This document shows positions 7,814 to 16,521 of a DNA stretch of 26,167 bases, piece after piece (position 1 is the stretch's first letter; each line of letters begins with the position of its first letter). The DNA is from Lentisphaeria bacterium (GTDB lineage: Bacteria > Verrucomicrobiota > Lentisphaeria > JABSQK01 > UBA12247): contig DMTJ01000611.1 of the NCBI GenBank assembly GCA_003477185.1, positions 1-26,167 on the forward strand. Reading direction: 5' to 3'. The translations under genes and the position numbers were made by a program. The notes beneath the pieces are model-generated. The model searched no databases. It was not told the origin of the DNA and was given only the letters and a program-made list of their open reading frames with translations.

Positions 7814-9844
7814 TCAGTCCTTTTTCGCCCAGCGCTGCTTGAGCATCGCCAGGTGGTCCAGGGCTCCATCCGTTCCTGCGCTTTCAAAGAGTGCGTTATC
7901 GTTCACTGTTAGGAACTCGCTTGGTACTTCTGCCAGGAACTGTGACGGCAGTGACCTCTTCTCCACCATGCGGCCATGTTGCAGGGTATTGCGCGTGCGC
8001 GGTCGGGTCAAGATCAGCAGGTCCTTCGCTCTGGTGATGGCGACGTAGAAAAGGCGTCGCTCCTCGTCCAGCATTCGCTCCAGCACCGAGCGATGATGGG
8101 GAAAGGTGTGATGAGACATGCCGACCACCACGACCAAAGAAAACTCCAGGCCCTTGGCGGCGTGGACGGTCATTAAGGTGACCGCATTTTCGTTCTCCTC
8201 CTCCTTCTGGTCCGCGGCCTCGGATAGCGAGTTGCGCTCCAGAAAGTCACGCAGCGAGGGATCTGCCGCCCGCTGCTCATACTCGTGGATCGCATGGATG
8301 AATTCCTGCACGTTCTCATACCGACGCAGATACTCACTGCGCTTCTTGTAAATCTTGGGCAACCCTGAGATATAGCCGATATCCTTTAAATATTGATACA
8401 CCTTCGCGCTCAGCTTGCCGGGCTGCGCTACGATTCGTCGAGCCTGCCGAATACAGCCCAGGAATCCTCTTGCGGACTCCGCAGTAGCTGCTGGGATCAC
8501 GCTGAGAAACTGGTCTTCGCCCAAGACTCGCTGCATCGGGCTGCTGCTAAACTCTCGCCGCAGCCGCAGCTTCTCGATCGTGGTGGTGCCGATTCCACGC
8601 GGCGGCACGTTGAGGATGCGCAACAGCGCTTGCTCGTCCCGCTCATTCTCCAGCACCCGCATGTAGGCGAGCGTGTCCTTGATCTCGCGCCGCTCATAGA
8701 ACGATTGGCCCCCGATTACGCGATAGGGGATCGCTTTGGCCCGCAGCGCTTCTTCCGGTAGCCGTGAAAGCGCGTTAGAGCGATAGAGCACTGCGATATC
8801 TTTAGGCTCAAGTTTACGCTCAAACCGTAGCTCCTGCACCACCCGTGCTACGAAGGACGCTTCTTCACGCTCGGTCGGTAACTCATGCAGCCGAATCACG
8901 TCGCCGTGCCCGCGCTCAGACCACAATTCCTTGGCGTGACGCTGTCTATTGCCGCCGATCACGGTGTTTGCCGTCTTCAGAATGACTTCTGTGGACCGGT
9001 AGTTCTGCTCTAGCTTGATCACCTTAGTCCCGGGATACTGCTGCGGAAACTGCAGAATATTATCGATTTCAGCTCCGCGCCAGCCATAGATAGACTGATC
9101 ATCATCGCCCACCACGCACAGATTCTGGCGCTCGCCGGCTAGCTGTCGCAGCAGTTCAGCCTGGGCCATGTTGGTGTCCTGGTACTCGTCCACCAGAATG
9201 TACTGATACTGCTCTCGCAGCTCATTTCGCGCCTCCTCGTCCTGCTGTAACAAGCGTGCCACCAGCAGAATCATGTCGTCGAAATCCACCAGATTCATCG
9301 CGTGCAAGCGTTTGCTGTAGGACGCATAGACCGTGGCAATCGTATCTGCCCACTCCTGGCTTGGGTCGTCCCGCACATCGTCCGGGGTGTAGAGCTTGTT
9401 CTTGGCAGCGCTGATCCAGGACTGCATGCGTGGCACGGTCAGTTCGTCGCTGTGATTTCCCAGCTCTACCAGGGACTGGCGAATCAAGTCGCGCTGATCC
9501 CCATCATCGGCGATTCCAAACGATGGCGTGTAGCCGAACCGGCGGGCGTAGCGACGAAGGAGCCGGCCACAGAACGCGTGGAAGGTGGCGACTGTGAGGG
9601 CCGAGTGTTTCTCGTTGGGCAACAGCCTGACGATACGCTCCTTCATCTCCCGCGCGGCCTTGTTCGTAAACGTGACCGCCAGAATATGCTCAGGCTGGAC
9701 GCCGCTTTGGAGAATCCAGCCAATCCGATAGGTCACCACGGTGGTCTTGCCAGTGCCGGCTCCGGCAAGCACCAGCACAGGACCATCAATCGTCCGAATC
9801 GCCTCCTGTTGGGGGGCGTTCAAGGACGACAGATTAAGTGGCAT
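7814..9844 (-). CDS. rep: Superfamily I DNA helicase, Rep type (UvrD/Rep/PcrA family)
   Basis: An ATP-dependent 3'-5' single-strand translocase that acts at stalled forks or in repair. The full motif set is present: Q motif LNAPQQEAI, Walker A AGAGTGKT (27-34), AVTFTNKAAREMKERI, the DEYQDTN motif (219-225), GDDDQSIYGWRGAE, LEQNYRST, the motif V block VTLMTVHAAKGLEF, and EERRLFYVAITRAKD. The length of 676 residues and the C-terminus (SQFLAEVP, then HLAMLKQR) fit E. coli Rep (about 673 residues) better than UvrD, which has a longer tail. UvrD or PcrA function cannot be excluded. It starts 21 bp after the fumC stop and ends 11 bp before aat, so it is probably co-transcribed with both. One palindrome copy lies within it. 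Confidence 0.93.
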   Translation of the reverse strand: MPLNLSSLNAPQQEAIRTIDGPVLVLAGAGTGKTTVVTYRIGWILQSGVQPEHILAVTFTNKAAREMKERIVRLLPNEKHSALTVATFHAFCGRLLRRYARRFGYTPSFGIADDGDQRDLIRQSLVELGNHSDELTVPRMQSWISAAKNKLYTPDDVRDDPSQEWADTIATVYASYSKRLHAMNLVDFDDMILLVARLLQQDEEARNELREQYQYILVDEYQDTNMAQAELLRQLAGERQNLCVVGDDDQSIYGWRGAEIDNILQFPQQYPGTKVIKLEQNYRSTEVILKTANTVIGGNRQRHAKELWSERGHGDVIRLHELPTEREEASFVARVVQELRFERKLEPKDIAVLYRSNALSRLPEEALRAKAIPYRVIGGQSFYERREIKDTLAYMRVLENERDEQALLRILNVPPRGIGTTTIEKLRLRREFSSSPMQRVLGEDQFLSVIPAATAESARGFLGCIRQARRIVAQPGKLSAKVYQYLKDIGYISGLPKIYKKRSEYLRRYENVQEFIHAIHEYEQRAADPSLRDFLERNSLSEAADQKEEENENAVTLMTVHAAKGLEFSLVVVVGMSHHTFPHHRSVLERMLDEERRLFYVAITRAKDLLILTRPRTRNTLQHGRMVEKRSLPSQFLAEVPSEFLTVNDNALFESAGTDGALDHLAMLKQRWAKKD
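8471..8483. repeat. TGCGRNNNYCGCA palindrome in the helicase gene
   Basis: TGCGGACTCCGCA, symmetric except for the central base. It is read on the gene strand as Ala-Glu-Ser-Ala. Confidence 0.65.
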
Positions 9845-9865
9845 TCAGGGTTCCGATACAGTTTC

Positions 9866-11248
9866 TCAGGTAGGAGAAACCATTTCTTCAGGGCGAACCC
9901 ATGCTGCGAACTCCGCGTCGGTCAGGTACTCGAGCGCTAACGCAGCTTGCTTGAGCGTCAGCTCCTCTCGCCATGCTTTGAGTGCAATCTCCGCAGCCTT
10001 GTCATAGCCGATATGACGGTTGAGTGCGGTGACCAGCATCAATGAATTGGTCAGATGCTCCTGGATCTTATTGCGATCGGCCTCGATCCCGCAGACGCAG
10101 TGCCGCTCAAAAGAATCGCAGGCCGTGGCAAGCAGCCGAATCGATTGCTGCAGTGCGTTGGCCAGCAGTGGCTTGAACACGTTCAGTTCGAAGTTTCCCT
10201 GACTACCAGCGATCGTAATGGTGGTATCGTTGCCCATGACCTGGCAGGCTACCTGAGTGACCATTTCACACTGCGTGGGATTGACCTTGCCCGGCATGAT
10301 TGAGCTGCCTGGCTCGTTGGCGGGCAGGCGTAGCTCGCCGAGGCCGCAACGGGGACCGCTGCCAAGCCAACGCAAATCGTTTGCGATCTTCATCATTGCC
10401 GCGGCCAGCGTTTTGAGCGAGCCTGAGCAGGCTACGACTGCATCATGTGCAGCCAGCCCGGCGAATTTGTTCGGGGCTGAGACGAAGGCATGGCCACTCA
10501 GCTCGCTGATGACTTCTGCCATGCGTGTGGCGTAGGCCGTGCGTGTGTTCAGACCGGTGCCGACGGCAGTGCCACCCACGGCCAGCTCACGCAGCTGGGG
10601 CAGCACGCCTTGGATACCACCGGCAGCAGCACGCAATTGGGCTGCGTAGCCAGAGAACTCCTGGCCCAAAGTCAACGGCGTCGCATCCTGCAGATGCGTC
10701 CGCCCAATCTTGACGATGTCTGCGAACTTCGCAGACTTATCTTCGAACACTTCGGCGAGAGACTTGAGCGCCGGAAGGAGGTCGTTCTCGATCGCCGTGA
10801 CCGCGGCCACATGAATGGATGTCGGGACGGTATCATTAGTGGACTGTGACATATTCACATGGTCGTTTGGATGCACCGGAGACTTGGTCCCGATCGTGCC
10901 GCCCATCATCTCAATCGCCCGGTTCGCGATGACTTCGTTTACATTCATGTTCGACTGCGTGCCGCTGCCGCTCTGCCAGATCACCAGCGGGAAGTGTGCG
11001 TCGAACTTCCCGGCGATCACCTCATCAGCCGCGGCCTGAATGACAGTTGCGATCTCCGCATCTAGGCCACCCAGCTCACAATTGACGATCGCTGCCGCTT
11101 TCTTGACCAAGGCATGAGCCTGAATAAACTCGCTCGGAAGGCGCTCGTTTCCGACCTGAAAGTTCTCGCAGGCACGCTGCGTCTGCGCACCAAAATAGGC
11201 GCCATCTGGTACTTCTACTGGCCCGAGGGCATCTTTCTCCATCCTCAT
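9866..11248 (-). CDS. fumC: Class II fumarate hydratase
   Basis: Interconverts fumarate and L-malate in the TCA cycle; an oxygen-stable, iron-free homotetramer. Seen: the substrate-binding block [18 protein letters not shown] (about 93-110), [19 protein letters not shown], the [14 protein letters not shown] block with the expected catalytic-region His at about 185, and the superfamily signature [11 protein letters not shown] (314-324). The length is 460 residues, normal for FumC. The start chosen is the ATG at 11248, which has GGGAG 11 nt upstream; a second in-frame ATG lies at 11242. Aspartase and argininosuccinate lyase share the signature, but the N-terminal [23 protein letters not shown] fits FumC. 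It lies 42 bp after the zinc peptidase gene. It contains two exact palindromes and a near copy at 9905-9917. Confidence 0.94.
   Translation of the reverse strand: MRMEKDALGPVEVPDGAYFGAQTQRACENFQVGNERLPSEFIQAHALVKKAAAIVNCELGGLDAEIATVIQAAADEVIAGKFDAHFPLVIWQSGSGTQSNMNVNEVIANRAIEMMGGTIGTKSPVHPNDHVNMSQSTNDTVPTSIHVAAVTAIENDLLPALKSLAEVFEDKSAKFADIVKIGRTHLQDATPLTLGQEFSGYAAQLRAAAGGIQGVLPQLRELAVGGTAVGTGLNTRTAYATRMAEVISELSGHAFVSAPNKFAGLAAHDAVVACSGSLKTLAAAMMKIANDLRWLGSGPRCGLGELRLPANEPGSSIMPGKVNPTQCEMVTQVACQVMGNDTTITIAGSQGNFELNVFKPLLANALQQSIRLLATACDSFERHCVCGIEADRNKIQEHLTNSLMLVTALNRHIGYDKAAEIALKAWREELTLKQAALALEYLTDAEFAAWVRPEEMVSPT
10721..10733. repeat. TGCGRNNNYCGCA palindrome in fumC (19-bp perfect palindrome)
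   Basis: TGCGAACTTCGCA at the centre of the perfectly symmetric GTCTGCGAACTTCGCAGAC (10718-10736). It is read as Ala-Lys-Phe-Ala. Confidence 0.75.
11048..11060. repeat. TGCGRNNNYCGCA palindrome in fumC (second copy)
   Basis: TGCGATCTCCGCA. It is read on the gene strand as Ala-Glu-Ile-Ala, again with GCG first and GCA last. Confidence 0.6.
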
Positions 11249-11290
11249 TGTGAGGCGTTCTCCCAGTTGTTCCCAGGCCTCGCCGGGATC

Positions 11291-11962
11291 TTAGTCGTTA
11301 CTTCTTCCGCCGCCAAGCAGCGGGAGCGCGTAGTAAAGCAGCATGAACATAGACGTTACCGCCGCGGCAAGGTAGGTCAGAAACGCGGCATTCAGCACCT
11401 TTGCGGCGCCACGGTTCTCCTCACCTACCAGAAAGCCTGCGTCAGCCATGGCCAGTTTGGCCCGCCTGCTGGCATCCCACTCGACCGGGAGCGTGACGAT
11501 GGCGAACAGGACGCTTACCGCCAGCATCAGCAGGCCCACCATATAGAGCCCAGGAACATGCAGGAGCATGCCAGCCATAATCAGGAATATCCAGGTTTGC
11601 CCGCAGACCTGGGTGACTGGCACCAACCCGGAGCGCAGTCCAAGGGGGCCGTAGTTCTCGGCATCCTGAATCGCGTGCCCTGCTTCATGGCAGGCCACCC
11701 CGATAGAAGACAGCGACTGCCCGTAGAACACGCCCTCCGACAAACGCAGCGCCTTCGCTCTTGGATCATAGTGGTCGCTCAGAAATCCGCGATGTGGCTC
11801 GATCCGGCAGCCGGAGACACCAGCGCGACGCAGCATTGCCTGCGCAGCTTCTGCACCGGTCAGCCCGCGTTGGGCGCCAATGCGCGAGTATTTGGCAAAG
11901 GTCGATTTGGTCAGGGCCGCTGCCAATAGCCCCGGAATCATAATAATGAGCAAGTAGAACAT
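11291..11962 (-). CDS. Membrane zinc metallopeptidase, YugP-like
   Basis: A small membrane-bound zinc protease-like protein of the YugP / Zn_peptidase_2 family; its physiological substrate is not known to me. Seen: a hydrophobic N-terminus (residues 1-17), the zinc motif HEAGH (92-96) followed by AIQD, and a candidate third ligand Glu in LPVEWDASRRA (about 161). Two or three hydrophobic segments lie at about 123-158 and 193-216. The length of 223 residues is normal for the family. The ATG at 11962 has only a weak Shine-Dalgarno. The gene lies 63 bp downstream of murE and 42 bp upstream of fumC. It may have its own weak promoter (TATACA on the minus strand in the 63-bp gap) or be read from murE. 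It is the only gene of the minus-strand block without a palindrome copy. Confidence 0.88.
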   Translation of the reverse strand: MFYLLIIMIPGLLAAALTKSTFAKYSRIGAQRGLTGAEAAQAMLRRAGVSGCRIEPHRGFLSDHYDPRAKALRLSEGVFYGQSLSSIGVACHEAGHAIQDAENYGPLGLRSGLVPVTQVCGQTWIFLIMAGMLLHVPGLYMVGLLMLAVSVLFAIVTLPVEWDASRRAKLAMADAGFLVGEENRGAAKVLNAAFLTYLAAAVTSMFMLLYYALPLLGGGRSND

Positions 11963-12025
11963 GTGAAAAAGTATCCTATGTATAATCTGAGATCGCTAGG
12001 CCGACCAACTAAGACTTCAAATGTG

Positions 12026-13495
12026 CTAAGAAGTTGCGCCTAGCGCTTCCTTTACCACCTGCCGATCATCAAAGGGGTTGCGAATTCCGCAAACCTCCTG
12101 GTAGGTCTCGTGCCCCTTTCCGGCAATCAACACCACATCGTCAGGCCTGGCTTTGGCGATTGCGGCAACGATTGCTTCGCGCCGATCGCAGATCTCTTGG
12201 ACAAGGGCTGGTTTTGCAAACCCCGCACGAATGTCCGCCAGAATCTGCGTGGGCGCTTCGCCGCGCGGATTATCGCTGGTGACGATGACGACGTCCGCGC
12301 CATGCTCAGCCGCCTGTGCCATCCGCGGTCGCTTGCCGCGATCGCGGTTGCCGCCGCAGCCGAAGACCACGATGAGTCGACCGGCGGTCAGCTCACGGGC
12401 TGCAGCCAGCACATTGGTGAGTGCGTCGTCCGTATGCGCATAGTCGACCAAGACCGTCGGGCTAGGCGGCGGGCCCGAAATGTGCTCGAGCCGACCCGGG
12501 ACGCCTGCGAACGCCGCAACTGCAGCACACACTTGGGCGATGGGGATCCCGGCCTCGACAGCCATGGCGATCGCGAGGACGGTATTGGCAATGTTGAAGG
12601 GCCCGACCAGCGGCGTCTCAACTGCTTGGCCATGAAGGCGAAAGCGCGTGCTGTGCGCGCGCATCTTTACGTTCGTAGGCCGCCAATCTGCCGCCCGCGT
12701 CAGGGCGCAGGTCACTGGTTGGGTTGCGAACTCCGCAAGGCGTTGCCCCCAAGGGCAGTCGGTCATGATTACGGCAGAGCCGCTCAGATGGTCCCGGAAT
12801 AGCCTTGACTTGGCTGCGAAGTACTGCTCCATGTCCAGATGGTAGTCCAGATGATCGCGGGTGAGATTGGTAAACCCCGCTACTGCAAATGGCAGCTGGC
12901 CCATTCGGCCCTGCGCCAGGGCATGGCTGGAGACCTCGGTGACGGCGTGAGTGCAGCCGTTACCCACCATCTCGGCGGCGAGTTGCTGAAAGGTCTCCGG
13001 CATCGGCGTGGTCCGGTCGGCCTCAAGCTCGGCACCATCGCCGAGGTCGTAGTGAATGGTGCTGATCAGGCCGCAACGCAGGCCGCCGTGCCGCAGGAGA
13101 TGTTGCAACAGCAGCGCGGTGGTAGATTTGCCGTTGGTTCCGGTGACGCCCAGCCAGGTGAGGCGGCGGGCTAGATCAGAGTTTGCGAACTCCGCAAGAA
13201 TGCCCCAAGCTCGGTAACTGTCGGCAACCCGGATGGCTGGCACCGAGACTAGACGAGAGGATCCCTCATATAGCACCCCTGCTGCCCCTTTGGCTATGGC
13301 GTCATCGATGAACCGGCAGCCATCCACGGTGCTACCGGAGATGGCCACGAATAGATCCCCCGGCATCACCTGGCGCGAGTCGGCTACCACCCGCCGCACG
13401 GGGCAGTCGGCTGTTGCGAACTCCGCAACTAGATTTCCCAGCCGACTCTGGCACTGAAACAGAGTTGGTGAAGCTGTTGATGAAGAATGCGTCAT
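12026..13495 (-). CDS. murE: UDP-N-acetylmuramoyl-L-alanyl-D-glutamate--2,6-diaminopimelate ligase
   Basis: Cytoplasmic Mur ligase that adds the third amino acid to the peptidoglycan stem peptide, using ATP. Seen: the N-terminal uridine-binding domain, with the DSR motif at about 39-41; the P-loop GVTGTNGKST (116-125); TEVSSHALAQGR; NLTRDHLDYH; VDYAHTDDAL; and the specificity motif DNPR (408-411), which in characterised MurE enzymes selects meso-diaminopimelate over lysine. The length of 489 residues is normal. It is the first gene of the minus-strand row, divergent from the V-ATPase operon. It is not in a dcw cluster here. The gene is remarkable for five copies of the TGCGRNNNYCGCA palindrome, three of them identical over 15 nt. 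Confidence 0.95.
   Translation of the reverse strand: MTHSSSTASPTLFQCQSRLGNLVAEFATADCPVRRVVADSRQVMPGDLFVAISGSTVDGCRFIDDAIAKGAAGVLYEGSSRLVSVPAIRVADSYRAWGILAEFANSDLARRLTWLGVTGTNGKSTTALLLQHLLRHGGLRCGLISTIHYDLGDGAELEADRTTPMPETFQQLAAEMVGNGCTHAVTEVSSHALAQGRMGQLPFAVAGFTNLTRDHLDYHLDMEQYFAAKSRLFRDHLSGSAVIMTDCPWGQRLAEFATQPVTCALTRAADWRPTNVKMRAHSTRFRLHGQAVETPLVGPFNIANTVLAIAMAVEAGIPIAQVCAAVAAFAGVPGRLEHISGPPPSPTVLVDYAHTDDALTNVLAAARELTAGRLIVVFGCGGNRDRGKRPRMAQAAEHGADVVIVTSDNPRGEAPTQILADIRAGFAKPALVQEICDRREAIVAAIAKARPDDVVLIAGKGHETYQEVCGIRNPFDDRQVVKEALGATS
12079..12091. repeat. TGCGRNNNYCGCA palindrome in murE, read in a different frame
   Basis: TGCGAATTCCGCA, extended by flanking T and A. The codon boundary falls at base 12091, so it is read Cys-Gly-Ile-Arg (residues 469-472), unlike the Ala-X-X-Ala reading of the other four murE copies. 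This shows the conservation is at DNA level. Confidence 0.75.
12506..12518. repeat. TGCGRNNNYCGCA palindrome in murE
   Basis: TGCGAACGCCGCA. It is read on the gene strand as Ala-Ala-Phe-Ala. Confidence 0.6.
12724..12738. repeat. 15-bp palindrome repeat in murE, identical copy 1
   Basis: TTGCGAACTCCGCAA, identical to the copies at 13183 and 13414. It is read as Leu-Ala-Glu-Phe-Ala. Confidence 0.8.
13183..13197. repeat. 15-bp palindrome repeat in murE, identical copy 2
   Basis: TTGCGAACTCCGCAA. It is read as Leu-Ala-Glu-Phe-Ala (residues about 100-104). Confidence 0.8.
13414..13428. repeat. 15-bp palindrome repeat in murE, identical copy 3
   Basis: TTGCGAACTCCGCAA. It is read as Val-Ala-Glu-Phe-Ala near the N-terminus (residues about 23-27). 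Confidence 0.8.
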
Positions 13496-13548
13496 ATCTT
13501 GCCTGGGAGTTTGCCGAACGACAGGGCAACTATAGGCCTACTTCTGTG

Positions 13549-13624
13549 GGGCGTGCGCGCAATCTATAGAATAAAGGGCCGTGCAGCCATTGCGGACTCC
13601 TCGCACGCCCGGATAGTACCGGGC
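13549..13624 (+). promoter_or_regulatory. Structured leader of the V-ATPase operon
   Basis: In the murE-atpE divergent gap, GGGCGTGCG (13549-13557) is perfectly complementary to CGCACGCCC (13602-13610). A second hairpin, GCCCGG (13607-13612), loop ATAGTA, CCGGGC (13619-13624), followed by TTTCTCTC, shares bases 13607-13610 with it, so the two cannot form together. TAGAAT at 13567-13572 is a good -10 match but lacks a convincing -35. If transcription starts just after it, only the second hairpin would be in the RNA. TATAGT on the opposite strand (13530-13535) could serve murE. Attenuation is possible but unproven. Confidence 0.4.
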
Positions 13625-13664
13625 TTTCTCTCACGCGCACAAATCTCAAATGGAGAGAGCAACC

Positions 13665-14264
13665 GTGGATGTGCAGCTTGATGCGTTGATTCAGAAGATC
13701 AATGAAGACGGTGTTGGCGAAGCCAAAAAACAGGCCGAGCAAATTATCGCAGATGCCGAGGCGATAGCCCGGAAAACTATTTTAGACGCAGATGCAAAAG
13801 CAAAGCAGAAGCTGAGCGATGCGGAAGCGGCGGCGGCGCAGCTTGAAACGCGATCGAATCAGGCACTTCAACAGGCGGGCCGAGACTTGATTCTCAGCCT
13901 GACAGGTGAGTTGCAGGCGATCCTGGGTCGCTTGATCCGGCAAGACCTGACCGCGGCCCTGACGCCAGCACAGGTCGGGACGATGCTGGAAACTTGCGTG
14001 AAGACTTGGACGCAGTCCGGCGGCGGGGAGTTTCAGGTGCTGGTGGGCGAGCAGGACGCGGAGGCGCTGGCGAAGCACTTCGGCGACCGGCTGACGAAAG
14101 AGCTGGAGAATTGTACGATTCAGCCCCACCGACAAGTGACGAGCGGATTCCGCATCAGCCGCGGGGAAGGTAGCGTGCAATGGGATTTCACTGGCGCAGG
14201 ACTGAGTGACATCGTGGCAGCGTTTCTGAACTCGAAGCTCGCGGAGCTAATTCGCGAGAAATAA
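13665..14264 (+). CDS. atpE: V-type ATP synthase/ATPase subunit E
   Basis: Peripheral stalk subunit linking the V1 catalytic head to the membrane sector. The N-terminal half (about residues 1-85) is a long Ala/Lys/Glu/Gln-rich helix with AEQIIADAEA-type heptads, typical of subunit E. The C-terminal half is a mixed alpha/beta domain. The GTG at 13665 is preferred over the in-frame ATG at 13650, because GGAGAGAG at 13652-13659 is a strong Shine-Dalgarno correctly placed for the GTG, and the resulting start (MDVQLDALIQKI) fits the family. This gives 199 residues. It is the first gene of the seven-gene ATPase operon; the next start follows 2 bp after its stop. Confidence 0.88.
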   Translation: MDVQLDALIQKINEDGVGEAKKQAEQIIADAEAIARKTILDADAKAKQKLSDAEAAAAQLETRSNQALQQAGRDLILSLTGELQAILGRLIRQDLTAALTPAQVGTMLETCVKTWTQSGGGEFQVLVGEQDAEALAKHFGDRLTKELENCTIQPHRQVTSGFRISRGEGSVQWDFTGAGLSDIVAAFLNSKLAELIREK

Positions 14265-14266
14265 GC

Positions 14267-14788
14267 ATGCGTCTCGACTGTTATTATCTGCTGGCAAGCT
14301 TACCGAGCCTGAAATTTCCGGGAAAGCCCCCTGTGGCTTCGGAGGAATTCTTGGCGACTTGCCGGACGCAGCTGGGTGATGCGGACTATGCGTTGGTGGA
14401 CAGCGCGACGCTGGAGCTGTGTGCTTCGGAGCACCCTGTGTTGACGCGGTGGCGTGATTGGGATGCGGGCGTGCGCAACTCTCTGGCCGCGCTGCGGGCA
14501 AGAAAGCTTTCCTGGCCGGCACGGGATTCGCATCGGGCTGTCCCGATGGCGAATACGTCGTATGCCTGGCTGACTGGCGTGGTCGAGGCGCCGAGCCCGC
14601 TAGAGGGCGAGCGCTTGCTCGACAAGGCGCGATGGCGCTTTTTACACGACCTGCAGGCAGGGCAGGCGGGTTTTGATCTTATTGGCGTGGTGATTTATCG
14701 CCTGCAACTACAATTGCTGGAACGCTGGGCACGGTTCGACGTAGAACGTGGCCGCGAGGTTCTGGCCGGTATCATGAATCGGGAGTAA
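14267..14788 (+). CDS. DUF2764 family protein of the V-ATPase operon
   Basis: A 173-residue protein of unknown biochemical role that matches the DUF2764 type: N-terminal YYLLASLPSLKF, PPVASEEFLATC, an acidic/aromatic helical core, and a C-terminal long helix (RLQLQLLERWARFDVERGREVL). I recall that in Chlamydia, and reportedly in spirochaetes and Bacteroidetes, such a gene sits between V-ATPase subunits E and A, as here. No separate gene for subunit C (the central stalk-membrane adaptor) or F is present in the operon. A helical protein at this position could therefore stand in for one of them, which is inference. It lies 2 bp after atpE and 6 bp before atpA. Confidence 0.8.
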   Translation: MRLDCYYLLASLPSLKFPGKPPVASEEFLATCRTQLGDADYALVDSATLELCASEHPVLTRWRDWDAGVRNSLAALRARKLSWPARDSHRAVPMANTSYAWLTGVVEAPSPLEGERLLDKARWRFLHDLQAGQAGFDLIGVVIYRLQLQLLERWARFDVERGREVLAGIMNRE

Positions 14789-14794
14789 CGCGGA

Positions 14795-16519
14795 ATGGCA
14801 GTCCAAACCGGGAAGATCGAATCGATCAACGGAAATCTGATCGGCGTGTTGTTCGACAGTTATGTCCGTCAGAATGAGGTCGCCTACGCTGTGCGCGGCG
14901 AAGAACGACTGAAGGCGGAAGTGATCCGCATCCGTGGCAATAAAGCAGAGCTGCAGGTGTTTGAGGACACGGCGGGGCTGAAGCGCGGGGATCGCGTGGA
15001 GTTCACCGGTCAACTGCTGTCTGTGCAGGTGGGCCCAGGTTTGCTGGGTATGACCTATGACGGGCTGCAGAACCCACTCAATAAACTGGCCGACGCACAT
15101 GGTGTCTTTCTGAAACGTGGCATTTCGCTGCCGCCGCTTGATGGCAGCAAATCCTGGACGTTTGAGCCGCTGATGGTAGAAGGTGATACGGTCCGGGCAG
15201 GAGACTGGCTGGGCTGGGTCCAGGAAGGGCTGTTCGAGCACAAGATTATGGTGCCGTTTCACTTCCGCGGCGCCTATACGATTCACTCACTGGTCCAGAA
15301 GGGCCAGTATAAGATCGACGACACGGTGGCAGTGCTGAAGGGCGAGGATGGCTTTGACCATCTGGTCACGATGTCGTTTGACTGGCCGGTGAAGTTGTCG
15401 GTCGAGGCGTTTCAAGAGCGCTTGATGCCGGAAGAACCACTGGTGATTGGTACCCGGGCGATCGATACGTTCTTTCCAGTTGTGAAGGGCGGCACGTTCT
15501 GTATTCCGGGGCCGTTTGGTGCTGGCAAGACGGTGCTGCAGCACATCACGAGCCGCCATGCTACGGTCGATATTGTGATCGTGGCCGCCTGCGGTGAGCG
15601 CGCCGGTGAGGTGGTGGAGTTGATGCAAGAGTTTCCTGAGCTGATCGACCCGCGAACGGGCCGCAGCTTGATGGAGCGTACGATTGTGATTTGTAATACG
15701 AGCTCAATGCCGACCGCAGCGCGTGAAGCGTCGGTCTATACCGGGGTGGCCCTAGGCGAGTACTATCGGCAGATGGGCCTGGATGTGCTGGTGCTGGCGG
15801 ACTCGACCAGCCGCTGGGCTCAGGCACTGCGCGAGATGTCCGGGAAACTGGAGGAGATTCCGGGTGAGGAAGCCTTTCCGGCATATCTGGAATCACGGAT
15901 TGCTGCGTTCTACGAACGGGCTGGCGTGGTCAAGCTGAATAACGGAGAGACTGGCACGCTAAGTATCGGCGGGACGGTGAGTCCGGCCGGCGGTAACTTT
16001 GAGGAGCCGGTTACGCAAAGCACGCTCAAAGTGGTGGGTGCATTCCATGGTTTGTCCAAAGCACGGGCAGACGCGCGACGCTTTCCCTCAATCGACCCGC
16101 TGGAGAGTTGGAGCAAGTACCAAGGCGTGGTCGACCCGCAGCGGGTGGCAACAGTGCGGGCTATGATGAAAAGCGCTGATGAAATCCGCCAGATGATGAC
16201 GGTGGTGGGAGAGGAAGGCGTGAGCTTGGATGACTTTATTCTGTACCTCAAGGCGGAGCTGTTAGACTCGGTCTACCTGCAGCAGAATGCGTTCGATGAC
16301 GTAGACTCATACTGCTCTGAGGAACGACAGAAGTATGTCTTCAACCTGTTGTCCGATCTGTTGGTCGCGAAGTCCGCAGTGACGGCAAAGGAAGATGCGC
16401 GGAGCTTTTTTAACCAGCTGCGCCAGGCATTCGTGGACTGGAATTACTTGGCTTGGGACTCGGACGAGTTTCGGGCGAAGGAAGCTGAGATTACCGAACT
16501 GTTGGCGTCGGGGAACTAA
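14795..16519 (+). CDS. atpA: V-type ATPase catalytic subunit A
   Basis: Nucleotide-hydrolysing subunit of the V1 head. Seen: an N-terminal beta-barrel (about 1-75); the A-type non-homologous insert (about 110-190); Walker A GPFGAGKT (239-246); [11 protein letters not shown] with the catalytic-region Glu; [52 protein letters not shown]; and a helical C-terminal domain. The length of 574 residues is normal. The insert and GERAGEV identify V-type A rather than F-type beta. A near copy of the palindrome (CGCGAAGTCCGCA, one base off) lies at 16366-16378. Confidence 0.96.
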   Translation: MAVQTGKIESINGNLIGVLFDSYVRQNEVAYAVRGEERLKAEVIRIRGNKAELQVFEDTAGLKRGDRVEFTGQLLSVQVGPGLLGMTYDGLQNPLNKLADAHGVFLKRGISLPPLDGSKSWTFEPLMVEGDTVRAGDWLGWVQEGLFEHKIMVPFHFRGAYTIHSLVQKGQYKIDDTVAVLKGEDGFDHLVTMSFDWPVKLSVEAFQERLMPEEPLVIGTRAIDTFFPVVKGGTFCIPGPFGAGKTVLQHITSRHATVDIVIVAACGERAGEVVELMQEFPELIDPRTGRSLMERTIVICNTSSMPTAAREASVYTGVALGEYYRQMGLDVLVLADSTSRWAQALREMSGKLEEIPGEEAFPAYLESRIAAFYERAGVVKLNNGETGTLSIGGTVSPAGGNFEEPVTQSTLKVVGAFHGLSKARADARRFPSIDPLESWSKYQGVVDPQRVATVRAMMKSADEIRQMMTVVGEEGVSLDDFILYLKAELLDSVYLQQNAFDDVDSYCSEERQKYVFNLLSDLLVAKSAVTAKEDARSFFNQLRQAFVDWNYLAWDSDEFRAKEAEITELLASGN

Positions 16520-16521
16520 TC

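Noticed and set aside
9039..9053. TGCGGAAACTGCA in the helicase gene as a further palindrome copy
   Set aside because: It departs from the pattern at one half-site base and lacks the typical centre; left out of the count.
11114..11929. Plus-strand open frame of 271 codons opposite fumC and the zinc peptidase gene
   Set aside because: The minus-strand genes have complete family motifs; this frame is a shadow with no motif.
4206..13427. Palindromes as LexA/SOS boxes
   Set aside because: Eleven of twelve copies are inside coding sequence and the half-sites do not match LexA consensus forms I know (CTGT-N8-ACAG or GAAC-N4-GTTC).
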